Of a stretch of DNA of 64,000 nucleotides, positions 53,279-62,857 are shown in pieces. Positions within the stretch are counted from its first letter, which is position 1. Each line of letters starts with the position of its first letter. The DNA is taken from assembly GCA_910578555.1 (NCBI GenBank), contig CAJTPS010000020.1, positions 1 to 64,000 on the forward strand. The letters are read 5' to 3'. The notes under the pieces are model-generated. The model was not told where the DNA came from. It did not search any database and worked only from the letters and a program-made list of their open reading frames with translations. Position numbers and translations under genes: made by a program. Source of the stretch: an uncultured Lachnospiraceae bacterium (lineage in GTDB: Bacteria; Bacillota; Clostridia; Lachnospirales; Lachnospiraceae).

Positions 53279-54745
53279 ATGGCTGTATTAAGAGAGTTAC
53301 TGACCGGATTCGAATATGAATGCAGTGCGGGTACAACGGACCGGGAAGTGACGGATATTATATATGACTCGCGTAAGGTTGTGCCGGGCAGTATGTTTGT
53401 CTGCATATCCGGCGCCGTAAGTGACGGGCATGCATATGCCGCGGAAGCGGTGCGGGCGGGAGCCGGCGTGCTGTTGACGGAGAAAGATGTGGAACTGCCG
53501 GAGGGCGCGGATGTGACGGTCGTGCGGGTGAAAGATACCCATTACGCAATGGCGTTCGTGTCGGCGGCTTTTTTCGGGAATCCGGCACAGGAAATGAAGA
53601 TTATCGGTATTACGGGCACGAAAGGCAAGACTACCACAACATATCTTGTCAAATCCATACTGGAACACGCCGGAAGAAAAGTCGGGCTGATCGGTACGAT
53701 AGAGATTATCATAGGCGATACCCATATTCATGCGGATCATACGACGCCGGAATCTTATCTGATCCAGAAGTATTTCAGGCAGATGGCGGATGCCGGATGC
53801 GACACGGTGGTGATGGAAGTGTCGTCTCAGGGGCTTATGCTGCACAGGACGCAGGGATTCACTTTTGACTTTGGCATCTTTACCAATCTGGAACCGGATC
53901 ATATAGGCAAGGGCGAACATAAGGACTTTGAGGATTATCTGCACTGTAAGAGTCTGCTCTTTAGACAGTGCAGGGTCGGGATCGTCAATCATGATGATGC
54001 GCATTGGGAGGCGGTCACCGAAGGACATACCTGCACCCTGGAGACATACGGAATCGACACTGCGGCCGGTCTCAGGGCAGAAAATATTACGTTCTTTCGT
54101 GAAGCGGGCAATCTGGGAATGGGATTTGATGTGACCGGACTTATGAACTTCCCGGTACAGATCGCAACACCCGGTAAGTTCAGCGTGTACAATGCGCTTA
54201 CGGCGATCGCAATCTGCAGACATTTCGGTGTACAGGAAGTGGATATTAGGGCGGCGCTGCTGGCGGCGAAGGTGAAGGGCAGGATCGAGCCGGTGAAAGT
54301 GTCGGATTCGTTTACACTGATGATTGATTACGCGCATAATGCCATGGCGCTCAAGAGTCTGCTGGGTACGCTGCGGGAGTATCAGCCGCACAGACTGGTC
54401 TGTCTCTTCGGGTGCGGCGGTAACCGTGCCAGATCGAGGCGGTACGAGATGGGGGAGGTCAGCGGCCGGATGGCGGATCTGACGATTATCACTTCCGATA
54501 ATCCGCGGACGGAGGAACCGCAGGCTATTATCGATGATATCAAGACGGGAATCAGCAGGACGGACGGCCAATATGTCGAGATCTGTGACAGGAAGGAAGC
54601 GATTGCCTACGCCATATCCCACGGAGAGCCGGGAGACATTATTGTGCTGGCGGGTAAGGGACACGAGGACTATCAGGAAATCAACGGCGTCAAGTATCCG
54701 ATGGATGAGCGGGTGCTGATTCAGGAGATTCTGGAAGGCAGGTAA
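53279..54745 (+). CDS. murE: UDP-N-acetylmuramyl-tripeptide synthetase
   Basis: 488-residue Mur ligase that adds the third amino acid to UDP-MurNAc-L-Ala-D-Glu. The ATP loop is GTKGKTTTTY and the substrate-recognition motif is DNPRTE, which is the form that accepts meso-diaminopimelate rather than lysine. Three domains are visible (about 1-100, 100-330, 330-488). AGGAGG before the ATG gives a strong start. Its own promoter and the gap from the usual dcw cluster show a stand-alone copy, as often seen in Lachnospiraceae. Confidence 0.95.
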   Translation: MAVLRELLTGFEYECSAGTTDREVTDIIYDSRKVVPGSMFVCISGAVSDGHAYAAEAVRAGAGVLLTEKDVELPEGADVTVVRVKDTHYAMAFVSAAFFGNPAQEMKIIGITGTKGKTTTTYLVKSILEHAGRKVGLIGTIEIIIGDTHIHADHTTPESYLIQKYFRQMADAGCDTVVMEVSSQGLMLHRTQGFTFDFGIFTNLEPDHIGKGEHKDFEDYLHCKSLLFRQCRVGIVNHDDAHWEAVTEGHTCTLETYGIDTAAGLRAENITFFREAGNLGMGFDVTGLMNFPVQIATPGKFSVYNALTAIAICRHFGVQEVDIRAALLAAKVKGRIEPVKVSDSFTLMIDYAHNAMALKSLLGTLREYQPHRLVCLFGCGGNRARSRRYEMGEVSGRMADLTIITSDNPRTEEPQAIIDDIKTGISRTDGQYVEICDRKEAIAYAISHGEPGDIIVLAGKGHEDYQEINGVKYPMDERVLIQEILEGR

Positions 54746-54842
54746 GCGCAGCCCCCGGGTGCAGAGCACAAGCGCCAGGCTGGTAAGATAGACCGCGGAT
54801 ACGGGGTATAAGCGGCGGGACAGAAGATAAGAAGGAGACGGC

Positions 54843-57104
54843 ATGGCAGCAAAATATGCGGACGTTATCATTGATATCTCCCATGAGAAAGTAGACAGAC
54901 CTTTTCAATATAAGATACCTCAGGAATTGTCGGACGCCGTATGTGCCGGGGTGCGGGTTCATGTGCCCTTCGGCAGGGGCAACCGGGATCAGACGGGTTA
55001 CGTGGTGGAACTGTCCGATCAGCCGGATTATCCGGAGGAGAAGATGAAGAGCATCACGTCGGTGGATGATCTTGGTATCACCGCGCAGAGTATTCAGATC
55101 AGGACTGCCTATTGGATGAAAAGGCAGTATGGCGCAACCATGATTGCGGCGCTCAAGACGGTTCTTCCCGTAAAACAGAAATTAAAGCAGCTTGAGCGGA
55201 AGAAGGTTACCGGATGTATGCCGGCGGCTGAACTGCTCGCGCTGGCGGAACGGTGCGAGGGAAAACATCAGCCGGCTAAAGCCAGGGTGCTGCGCGCACT
55301 GGCGGAGGAAGAACTGCTTCCCTATGAGTTGATCCGGCAGAAACTGAATGTGTCGCCGGCTACTTTGCAGGCGCTTCAGAGACAGGGGTGCCTTCGTATT
55401 GAGACAGAGAGCCTGTACCGGAATCCTGTCAAGCCGGTTCTGGAGAAAGAACAGAGGGTCGCATTGAGTGACACGCAGCAGCATATTATCGATGATGTTC
55501 TGCAGGATTACAGAGCGGGCTGTGCCGGGACCTATCTGCTCCACGGGGTCACCGGAAGCGGTAAGACAGAGGTATATCTTGGAGTGATCGAGCAGATGAT
55601 CGCTATGGGGAAGCAGGCGATCGTGCTGATACCGGAGATTGCGCTTACTTACCAGACGCTGCTTCGTTTCTATAAGAGATTCGGGGACCGGGTGTCGGTA
55701 ATGAATTCGACGCTTTCTATGGGAGAGAGATATGACCAGATCAGACGGGCGGAGGATGGAGAGATCGATGTGATCATAGGACCTCGCTCGGCGCTTTTTA
55801 CACCGTTTCCCAATCTGGGCGTGATCGTGGTGGACGAGGAGCATGAGGGCAGTTATAAGAGTGAATCCATGCCGAAGTACCATGCCAGAGAGACGGCGGT
55901 CTATATTGCCTCCATGCAGCATGCAGCTGTGATACTGGGTTCTGCGACGCCTTCCATGGAGGCGTATTATCGTGCGGGAAAGGGAGAATACAAGCTGTAT
56001 GAGATGTTAGACAGGCATGGGAACAGCACTCTTCCTGACGTATACACCATAGATTTACGGGAAGAATTAAAACAGGGAAACCGCTCCGTATTCAGCAGGA
56101 AACTGCGGGAACTGATGGAACAGAGGCTTGCTGCGGGAGAGCAGACCATACTCTTCCTGAACAGGCGGGGATATGCGGGTTTTATCTCCTGCAGGGCATG
56201 CGGGCATGTGATGAAGTGTCCGCACTGTGATGTTTCTCTTTCCGAACACAGGGGTGGTATGTTAATATGTCATTATTGCGGATATGAGGAGCGCAGGCCG
56301 GCGAAGTGCCCGGAATGCGGTTCCGGATATCTGATGGGATTTAAGGCGGGCACCGAGCAGATCGAGGAGGCGCTGCACAGAGAGTTCCCGGATGCGCGTG
56401 TGCTGCGTATGGATGCCGACACCACCAGAAAGAAGGAAAGCTATGAGCAGATCCTGTCAGCCTTTGCGGATGAACAGGCGGATATTCTTGTGGGGACACA
56501 GATGATCGTGAAGGGACATGATTTCCCGAACGTGACGCTGGTGGGGGTTCTGGCGGCGGATCTGTCGCTGAACCGCAACGACTACCGCGCGGGAGAACGC
56601 ACCTTTCAGCTGCTGACGCAGGCGGCAGGTCGCGCCGGCAGAGGGGATAAGAAGGGCGAGGTGGTCATACAGACTTATCAGCCGGAACACTACAGCATCG
56701 TACATGCGGCAAAGCAGGATTACGGCGCTTTCTACGAGGAAGAAATTACCTACCGGGATCTTATGAGCTATCCGCCGGTATCGCATATGCTGGCCGTGCT
56801 GATCACGTCTTCCGATCAGGATGAGGGCAGGAAGCTGTGCGAGGAAATGACTGATATAGTCAATAAGAGGTGTGTCGAAGACAGGGGAACGAACGATACG
56901 GTACAGGACACAGTACAGGTGATTGGACCGGCAGAGGCAGCGATCAGCAGGATCAACGATCTGTACAGGCATGTTTTTTATGTGAAACACGCAGACTATC
57001 AGAGACTGGTAGGGATCAAGGACATACTAGAGCTTTTCTGCAAAGAAAAGGAACTGCGGAATCTGACGGTTCAGTATGATTTCGATCCCATGAATACATA
57101 TTGA
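54843..57104 (+). CDS. priA: Primosomal protein N' (replication restart helicase PriA)
   Basis: 753 residues. The N-terminal DNA-binding part (FQYKIPQEL and HVPFGRGNR) precedes a helicase with GVTGSGKTEVY (Walker A), VVDEEHEGSYK (DEEH) and GSATPSMEAY, then a zinc-binding insert with four CxxC pairs (CRACGHVMKCPHC, then CHYCGY, and CPECGS), and VGTQMIVKGHDFPNVTLVG. PriA reloads the replisome at stalled forks. AAGGAGACGGC before ATG 54843 sets the start. It begins the unit priA-def-fmt. Confidence 0.96.
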   Translation: MAAKYADVIIDISHEKVDRPFQYKIPQELSDAVCAGVRVHVPFGRGNRDQTGYVVELSDQPDYPEEKMKSITSVDDLGITAQSIQIRTAYWMKRQYGATMIAALKTVLPVKQKLKQLERKKVTGCMPAAELLALAERCEGKHQPAKARVLRALAEEELLPYELIRQKLNVSPATLQALQRQGCLRIETESLYRNPVKPVLEKEQRVALSDTQQHIIDDVLQDYRAGCAGTYLLHGVTGSGKTEVYLGVIEQMIAMGKQAIVLIPEIALTYQTLLRFYKRFGDRVSVMNSTLSMGERYDQIRRAEDGEIDVIIGPRSALFTPFPNLGVIVVDEEHEGSYKSESMPKYHARETAVYIASMQHAAVILGSATPSMEAYYRAGKGEYKLYEMLDRHGNSTLPDVYTIDLREELKQGNRSVFSRKLRELMEQRLAAGEQTILFLNRRGYAGFISCRACGHVMKCPHCDVSLSEHRGGMLICHYCGYEERRPAKCPECGSGYLMGFKAGTEQIEEALHREFPDARVLRMDADTTRKKESYEQILSAFADEQADILVGTQMIVKGHDFPNVTLVGVLAADLSLNRNDYRAGERTFQLLTQAAGRAGRGDKKGEVVIQTYQPEHYSIVHAAKQDYGAFYEEEITYRDLMSYPPVSHMLAVLITSSDQDEGRKLCEEMTDIVNKRCVEDRGTNDTVQDTVQVIGPAEAAISRINDLYRHVFYVKHADYQRLVGIKDILELFCKEKELRNLTVQYDFDPMNTY

Positions 57105-57128
57105 CAAGGAAGAAGGAGAGAGGAAAGT

Positions 57129-57614
57129 ATGGCAATCAGAAAGATCAGAGAAATCGGAGATCCGGTATTGACAAAGAAATGTAAGGAAGTGACGGAAATA
57201 ACCCCGAGAGTGCAGGAACTGATAGACGATATGTTTGAGACGCTGTACGAAGCGGACGGTGTAGGGCTTGCCGCACCGCAGGTGGGGATACTGAAGAGAA
57301 TCGTGGTGATCGACGTCACCGGAGAGGATCCGATTCTGCTCATCAATCCGAAGCTGATGGAAACGAGCGGAGAGCAGGAAGGCTATGAGGGATGCTTAAG
57401 CGTTCCCGGCAAGAGCGGCAAGGTGACCCGGCCGAACTATGCTAAAGTCATGGCCTATGATGAGAATATGAATGCATTTGAACTGGAGGGAACGGAACTG
57501 CTGGCCAGAGCGATCTGTCATGAGCTGGATCATCTGGACGGACAGCTGTACGTGGAGAGAGTGAAAGGACCGCTTGTGGATACGACGGAACTGATGGAAG
57601 AAGAGGAGGAGTGA
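57129..57614 (+). CDS. def: Peptide deformylase
   Basis: 161-residue Fe(II)/Zn hydrolase that removes the formyl group from nascent proteins. All three motifs are present: GVGLAAPQVG, EGCLSVPG (metal Cys) and CHELDHLDG (metal His pair and catalytic Glu). The length is of the short type 1 class. It is 24 bases behind priA and 7 bases before fmt, the classic def-fmt pair. Confidence 0.97.
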   Translation: MAIRKIREIGDPVLTKKCKEVTEITPRVQELIDDMFETLYEADGVGLAAPQVGILKRIVVIDVTGEDPILLINPKLMETSGEQEGYEGCLSVPGKSGKVTRPNYAKVMAYDENMNAFELEGTELLARAICHELDHLDGQLYVERVKGPLVDTTELMEEEEE

Positions 57615-57621
57615 GACCTGC

Positions 57622-58587
57622 ATGAAAATTGTATTTATGGGAACTCCTGATTTTGCCGTGGACGCTTTGGAGGCGCTTATAGAAGCAGGACATCAGATTC
57701 TGGCGGTGGTGACGCAGCCGGATAAACCGAAAGGTCGGGGCAAAGAGGTTCAGATGACACCGGTCAAAATGTGCGCGGTGTCGCATGGTATCCCGGTATT
57801 TCAGCCGGTTAAGGTCAAGGAAGCGGAGGCGGTGGAAGTGCTCAGGGGCTATGGCGCAGACGTCTTCGTCGTGGCGGCATTCGGACAGATTCTGTCGGAG
57901 GAGATCCTGCATATGCCCCGCTATGGCTGCGTGAATATTCATGCCTCCCTTCTGCCTAAATACAGGGGCGCAGGACCGATCCAGTGGGCGGTTATAAACG
58001 GGGAGAAGAAGACCGGCGTCACGATTATGCAGATGGATAAAGGAATAGATACCGGCGATATGTGGATGAAGACAGAGATTGCCATCGACCCGCATGAGAC
58101 CGGCGACAGTCTGCATGATAAACTGGCGCAGGCGGGTGCGAGACTGATCGTGGAGGCGCTGCCGAAGATTGAAAGCGGGGAGATCAAGCCTGTAAAACAG
58201 AACGACGACGAGTCGTGTTATGCGAAGATGCTGCATAAATCCATGGGCAGGATCGACTGGCAGCAGAGTGCGGTAAAACTGGACTGCCTGATCCGCGGTC
58301 TCATCTCATGGCCGGGCGCGTCCACTGTTTTCAGGGGCAAAAACCTTAAGATATGGAAGGAAGAGCCGGTGACTGACAAGGAACTGCCGGAGAGGAATTT
58401 GATGGAGCAGCTGCAGGATGCGCAGCCCGGCACGGTGACTGCCGTGGCAAAAGATGCATTCTATGTGCAGACCGGTGAGGGTATACTGAAGATCAGCGCG
58501 GTGCAGCCGGAAGGGAAGAAACGCATGGAGGTTAAGGATTTCCTGCTGGGATATCCTGTAAAAGCGGGAGAGAGGCTAGGAATGTAG
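57622..58587 (+). CDS. fmt: Methionyl-tRNA formyltransferase
   Basis: 321 residues. The N-terminal formyltransferase domain starts MGTPDFAVDALEAL, with the catalytic Asn-His-Asp set in NIHASLLPKYRGAGPIQWA and an HETGDSLHDKL block; a C-terminal OB-type tRNA-binding domain (about 210-320) follows. It formylates initiator Met-tRNA and is the partner of def. The 3' end is followed by hairpin repeat copy 2. Confidence 0.97.
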   Translation: MKIVFMGTPDFAVDALEALIEAGHQILAVVTQPDKPKGRGKEVQMTPVKMCAVSHGIPVFQPVKVKEAEAVEVLRGYGADVFVVAAFGQILSEEILHMPRYGCVNIHASLLPKYRGAGPIQWAVINGEKKTGVTIMQMDKGIDTGDMWMKTEIAIDPHETGDSLHDKLAQAGARLIVEALPKIESGEIKPVKQNDDESCYAKMLHKSMGRIDWQQSAVKLDCLIRGLISWPGASTVFRGKNLKIWKEEPVTDKELPERNLMEQLQDAQPGTVTAVAKDAFYVQTGEGILKISAVQPEGKKRMEVKDFLLGYPVKAGERLGM

Positions 58588-58625
58588 AATGCCCGAAAGA
58601 CAGGCATGATACGTACAAATTTGTG

Positions 58626-58728
58626 CCGGAGCGTCACAAATTTGTCTGACGGCAGACGCAGATATGAAATTTGCGGCTTTGCATCGGCAAAGACATGTCC
58701 GTTGTCACGTAAACGCTCCGGAATGGAG
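58626..58728 (+). repeat. Hairpin repeat element, copy 2, donating a ribosome binding site
   Basis: CCGGAGCGT at 58626-58634 and ACGCTCCGG at 58713-58721 are perfect 9-bp inverted ends. The left 20 bases are nearly the same as in copy 1; the middle is longer and diverged. The right end runs into GGAATGGAG, whose GGAG (58725-58728) lies six bases before ATG 58735, exactly as in copy 1. Confidence 0.8.
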
Positions 58729-58734
58729 ATTGCT

Positions 58735-59451
58735 ATGGGACATTACGGATATTACGGTTTTTATTTTGACCCCACATATTTTCTGGTGCTGATCGGGGCC
58801 GTGTTGTGTATCTGGGCACAGATGCGCGTTAATTCCACCTACAGGAAATATGCGCGGGTAAGAAGCAGAAGCGGACTGACGGGCGCGCAGGCGGCGCAGC
58901 GCATCCTGCAGATGTCCGGGATTAATGACGTGAGGATAGAGCATGTTCGGGGAGAACTGACGGATCACTATGATCCTGCGCACAAGGTGCTGCGTCTCTC
59001 GGATTCCGTGTACGGTTCCGACTCGATTGCGGCGATCGGCGTGGCGGCTCATGAGTGCGGACATGCGGTACAGCATGATAAGGGATATGCGCCGCTGACC
59101 ATCAGAACTGCGCTTGTTCCGGCGGCCAATATCGGCTCATGGGCGGGCATACCGCTGATTATTCTCGGCGCCATACTGGGAATGAACCAGATGCTGATTC
59201 AGATCGGTATATGGGTGTTTGCACTGGCCGTGCTTTTCCAGGTGGTAACGCTGCCCGTGGAGTTTAACGCTTCCGGCAGAGCACTGGCGATGCTGGGAGA
59301 TTACGGGATGCTGGAGCAGGACGAGACGAGAGGGTGCCGTAAAGTGTTGTCGGCGGCGGCGCTCACCTATGTGGCGGCAGCGGCATCCGCCATCTTACAG
59401 CTTCTCAGGCTGATTCTGCTGTTCGGGAACAGCAGTAGGGACAGGGATTAG
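58735..59451 (+). CDS. YugP-type membrane zinc metallopeptidase
   Basis: 238 residues. A first membrane segment (about 10-28), a catalytic part with HECGH (in AAHECGHAVQHDKGY, near residue 104), and three further hydrophobic segments (about 120-190 and near the end). The match is to the Zn_peptidase_2 (YugP) family, usually encoded between fmt and rsmB in Firmicutes, as here. The role is unknown. The frame is open to 58606 but this part is translated repeat. GGAG of the repeat end is its only ribosome binding site. Confidence 0.92.
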   Translation: MGHYGYYGFYFDPTYFLVLIGAVLCIWAQMRVNSTYRKYARVRSRSGLTGAQAAQRILQMSGINDVRIEHVRGELTDHYDPAHKVLRLSDSVYGSDSIAAIGVAAHECGHAVQHDKGYAPLTIRTALVPAANIGSWAGIPLIILGAILGMNQMLIQIGIWVFALAVLFQVVTLPVEFNASGRALAMLGDYGMLEQDETRGCRKVLSAAALTYVAAAASAILQLLRLILLFGNSSRDRD

Positions 59452-59460
59452 CGTGAAAAA

Positions 59461-59575
59461 AACATTAACCAACTCTAAGGCAGCAAAGAACGCAGCCTAA
59501 GAGTTGCTAAATGTTTAAGAGAATGCCCCAAAACGGGGCATTCTCCCAGACAAGCTTGCTTGTCTTTGGATTTTG
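59461..59575 (+). terminator. Three consecutive hairpins behind the YugP-type gene
   Basis: First, CAACTCTAAGGC (59470-59481) with GCCTAAGAGTTG, enclosed by AACATT/AATGTT. Second, a perfect 10-bp stem AGAATGCCCC (59520-59529) with GGGGCATTCT (59535-59544). Third, AGACAAGC-TT-GCTTGTCT (59548-59565) followed by TTGGATTTT. The last could terminate; the others lack T runs. Confidence 0.5.
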
Positions 59576-59656
59576 AGATTCCGCGGGGCGGACTTGCTGC
59601 AGGCAGCATTCTTCCAACAGTTTGAGAATAGTTTAGGAGCAGAGAGGTGCCGTGAT

Positions 59657-61024
59657 ATGGCGGAGATTAACGGACGGGAAGTGGTTCTGGATATTTTGCT
59701 GGAACTGGCTAAGGAAACGGAATACAGTAATATTCTGATTGCGGCGGTTCTGGAGAAATATGATTATCTGGACGGCAGGGAGAAGGCTTTCATCAAGCGG
59801 GTGAGTGAGGGGACGATCGAGCGCAGGATACAGATTGATTATGTGCTTGACCAGTTCTCCAAGGTGCCGGTGAGGAAAATGAAGCCGCTGATCAGAGAAC
59901 TGATGCGGTTTAGTGTGTATCAGATTCTTTTTATGGAACATATTCCTGACGCAGCGGTATGCAACGAGGCGGTAAAGCTGGCGAAGAAGCGGGGCTTTCA
60001 CTCATTGCAGGGGTACGTCAACGGCGTGCTGCGCGCGGTTGCAAGGGGGAAAGCGCAGATCAGATATCCGGATCGGCATACGGCATATGAGGCGTATCTG
60101 TCGGTTTGCTATTCTATGCCGTTGTGGCTGGTGGGGCATTTCAGACATGTCTACGGTGACCGGCAGTGTGAGAAGATACTGGAAGCCTTTCAACAGCGGG
60201 GGGCGGTGAGTTTGAGACTGCAGGAGACATTGACACCGCGGGAGCAGGAACTGCTGATGGCAGCCTGGCGGCAGGCGGGGGTCGATGTGCGGCAGCATCC
60301 GTATCTGCCCTATGCCGTGGCGGTGCAGAAGACGGACGGGGTCCGCAGCCTTGCGGGATATCGGGAGGGCGCCTTTGCGGTGCAAGACGTCAGTTCCATG
60401 CTGGTGGTAGAGGCAGCGGGAATCAGACCGGGGGATACCGTCATAGACGTCTGTGCAGCGCCCGGCGGCAAGGCGCTGCATGCGGCAGCGAAGCTTATGG
60501 GAACCGGACAGGTGATTGCCTGTGATGTGACAGAATATAAGACCGGTAAGATTGAGGAAAACAGGGAACGGCTCGGTATGGAGAATGTGTCTGTCAGGGT
60601 GCGGGATGCCCGCATAACCGATGCGTCTTTAGTCGGGCAGGCGGACGTGCTGCTGGCGGATGTGCCCTGTTCCGGGCTGGGTGTGATCGGCAGGAAACAG
60701 GATATCAAGTATCGAGTGACAAGGGAGTCTATGGAACAGATTACCGTTTTGCAGAGGGAAATTATCGGCAATGTGGTGCAGTACCTGAAACCGGACGGCG
60801 TCATGATGTACAGCACCTGCACCATGAATCCGGCGGAGAATGAGGAAATGACGGCGTGGATCTGCGAAGCGTATGATATGGAGACGGTGAGCATGGCGCA
60901 GGTTATGCCGGAAGAACTGCGCAGCGAGGCTGAAAGAGGATATATACAGCTTTTGCCCGGTGTGCACAGTACGGACGGGTTTTTCCTGGCGAGGCTGCGA
61001 AGAAGAGATATGAAACAGAGATAG
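59657..61024 (+). CDS. rsmB: 16S rRNA (cytosine(967)-C(5))-methyltransferase
   Basis: 455 residues. An NusB-like RNA-binding domain (about 5-140) precedes a SAM-dependent m5C methyltransferase, with VCAAPGGKALHAA (SAM loop), a PCSGLG motif with one Cys, and a STCTMNPAENE motif with the catalytic Cys. GAGAGG at 59642-59647 sets the start at 59657; the frame opening at 59573 crosses the hairpins. It is 2 bases before rlmN, so the two are linked. Confidence 0.95.
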   Translation: MAEINGREVVLDILLELAKETEYSNILIAAVLEKYDYLDGREKAFIKRVSEGTIERRIQIDYVLDQFSKVPVRKMKPLIRELMRFSVYQILFMEHIPDAAVCNEAVKLAKKRGFHSLQGYVNGVLRAVARGKAQIRYPDRHTAYEAYLSVCYSMPLWLVGHFRHVYGDRQCEKILEAFQQRGAVSLRLQETLTPREQELLMAAWRQAGVDVRQHPYLPYAVAVQKTDGVRSLAGYREGAFAVQDVSSMLVVEAAGIRPGDTVIDVCAAPGGKALHAAAKLMGTGQVIACDVTEYKTGKIEENRERLGMENVSVRVRDARITDASLVGQADVLLADVPCSGLGVIGRKQDIKYRVTRESMEQITVLQREIIGNVVQYLKPDGVMMYSTCTMNPAENEEMTAWICEAYDMETVSMAQVMPEELRSEAERGYIQLLPGVHSTDGFFLARLRRRDMKQR

Positions 61025-61026
61025 AT

Positions 61027-62085
61027 ATGATGGAAACAGGGTACAATAGAGATATTAAATCATTCACGTTAGAGCGGCTTCAGGAAGAGATGGAATCCCT
61101 GGGTGAGAAGTCTTTCCGGGCGAAGCAGATGTATGAGTGGATGCATAAGAAGCAGGCGGCGGGATATGAGGAGATGACGAACATACCCAGGGCTTTGGCG
61201 GACAAGTGCAGGGATCGCTATGATTATACGGCGTTAGAGATTCGCCGCGTGCAGGAATCCAGCGCGGACGGCACGCGCAAATACCTTTTTGCACTGGCGG
61301 ACGGCAACACGGTGGAAAGTGTCTTTATGCGCTATCAACATGGCAATTCCGTATGTATATCCTCACAGGTGGGCTGCCGTATGGGCTGTCGTTTCTGTGC
61401 TTCTACACTGGACGGGCTGGAGCGCAATCTACTGCCGTCGGAGATGCTTGACCAGATCTATGCGATCACCAGACACACCGGTGAGCGGGTTTCTAATGTA
61501 GTGGTCATGGGAAGCGGGGAGCCGATGGATAATTATGATAATCTGCTGGGGTTCATTACGCTTCTGACGGATGAAAACGGACTGCACATCAGCCAGAGGA
61601 ACGTTACGGTGTCCACCTGCGGGCTTGTGCCGCAGATGCGGCAGCTTGCCGACAGGCGGCTGCAGATTACGCTGGCTTTGTCCCTGCACGCGGCGACGGA
61701 TGAAAAACGCAGACAGCTTATGCCTATTGCCGACCGGTACTCTCTGCGGGAACTGATGGAAGCCTGCGATTACTATTTCGCACAGACCGGCAGAAGAATT
61801 ACTTTTGAGTACAGTCTGGTAAGAGGCGTCAACGATACGGAAGAAGATGCGAGACAGCTTACAGGGCTGATCGGCAGACGCGGCATACATGTCAATCTGA
61901 TTCCCGTCAACCCGATCAAGGAGCGTGATTACAGGCAGTCTGAGCGGTGTGCGGTGAATGCGTTCAAAAATAAACTTGAAAAAAATGGAATTAATGTTAC
62001 TATTAGAAGGGAAATGGGACGGGATATCGACGGCGCCTGCGGTCAGCTGCGGCGCAGGTATATGGAGTCGGAACCGGAAGAATGA
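61027..62085 (+). CDS. rlmN: Dual-specificity RNA methyltransferase (23S rRNA A2503 / tRNA A37)
   Basis: 352-residue radical SAM methyltransferase. The FeS motif is CRMGCRFC near residue 115, GSGEPMDNYDN follows, and the methyl-carrying Cys near the C-terminus is in IDGACGQLR. RlmN makes 2-methyladenosine in 23S rRNA and some tRNAs. The start could be ATG 61027 or 61030. The order rsmB-rlmN-prpC-prkC is standard in Firmicutes. Confidence 0.96.
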   Translation: MMETGYNRDIKSFTLERLQEEMESLGEKSFRAKQMYEWMHKKQAAGYEEMTNIPRALADKCRDRYDYTALEIRRVQESSADGTRKYLFALADGNTVESVFMRYQHGNSVCISSQVGCRMGCRFCASTLDGLERNLLPSEMLDQIYAITRHTGERVSNVVVMGSGEPMDNYDNLLGFITLLTDENGLHISQRNVTVSTCGLVPQMRQLADRRLQITLALSLHAATDEKRRQLMPIADRYSLRELMEACDYYFAQTGRRITFEYSLVRGVNDTEEDARQLTGLIGRRGIHVNLIPVNPIKERDYRQSERCAVNAFKNKLEKNGINVTIRREMGRDIDGACGQLRRRYMESEPEE

Positions 62086-62110
62086 ATCATGGTAATCGGA
62101 GGAAGATACA

Positions 62111-62857
62111 GTGCTTAGGTCCTATGCGATAACGGATATCGGACAGAAAAGACAATTGAATCAGGATTTTATCTATCTGTCAGAGACTCCCATCGGGAAT
62201 CTGCCGAACGTGTTTATTGTGGCGGACGGCATGGGCGGACATAACGCGGGAGATTATGCTTCCCGCTATGCGGTGGAAACCGTTGTGGAGGAGATCGGCG
62301 CTTCTTTTGAAAAGAATCCGGTAAAGATTCTGGGCAGAGCCATCGAGAAAGCCAATGCGCGCATACGGGAACGTGCGAGAGAAGAGGCGGCATATAATGG
62401 CATGGGGACCACGATGGTGGTGGCGACCTGCATGGGAAGATATCTGGAAGTTGCCAATGTGGGAGACAGCAGACTGTATGTGGTAGGCGACAGGATAGAG
62501 CAGATCACGCAGGATCATTCACTGGTGGAAGAAATGGTGCGTATGGGCGGTATAGACAGAGCATCCGCAAGAAACCATCCGGATAAAAATATCATCACAA
62601 GGGCAATCGGTGCCAGAGACTATATAGAGGCGGATTTTTTTAACCTGGAACTGCGGCAGGGGGATATGATTTTACTTTGTTCTGACGGGTTGACAAATAT
62701 GGTGGATGACGAGACAATACATCAGATTCTGACAAGGGACGGAAGTCTTAAGGACAGAGTGGAAGAATTGGTGAGAACGGCCAACCACAACGGCGGTAAA
62801 GATAATATTTCCGTGATCGTTATCGAACCGTTAGCAGACGAGGTGAAACATGATTAA
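62111..62857 (+). CDS. prpC: PP2C-type serine/threonine phosphatase
   Basis: 248 residues. PPM/PP2C motifs are present in order: RQLNQDF (metal Asp), VADGMGGHNAGD, NVGDSRLYVV, SDGLTNMV and GGKDNISVIVI. It removes phosphate from targets of the PrkC kinase encoded next. Start is GTG 62111 after GGAGGAAGA. It overlaps the kinase gene by 8 bases. Confidence 0.95.
   Translation: MLRSYAITDIGQKRQLNQDFIYLSETPIGNLPNVFIVADGMGGHNAGDYASRYAVETVVEEIGASFEKNPVKILGRAIEKANARIRERAREEAAYNGMGTTMVVATCMGRYLEVANVGDSRLYVVGDRIEQITQDHSLVEEMVRMGGIDRASARNHPDKNIITRAIGARDYIEADFFNLELRQGDMILLCSDGLTNMVDDETIHQILTRDGSLKDRVEELVRTANHNGGKDNISVIVIEPLADEVKHD

Noticed and set aside
53297..54871. Long open frame (524 codons) on the minus strand opposite murE
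   Set aside because: It mirrors the codon pattern of murE, has no ribosome binding site and no recognisable domain. It is a shadow of the real gene.
58606..58734. N-terminal extension of the YugP-type peptidase
   Set aside because: It is again translated repeat. The membrane segment of the family begins right after the ATG at 58735, which has an RBS.
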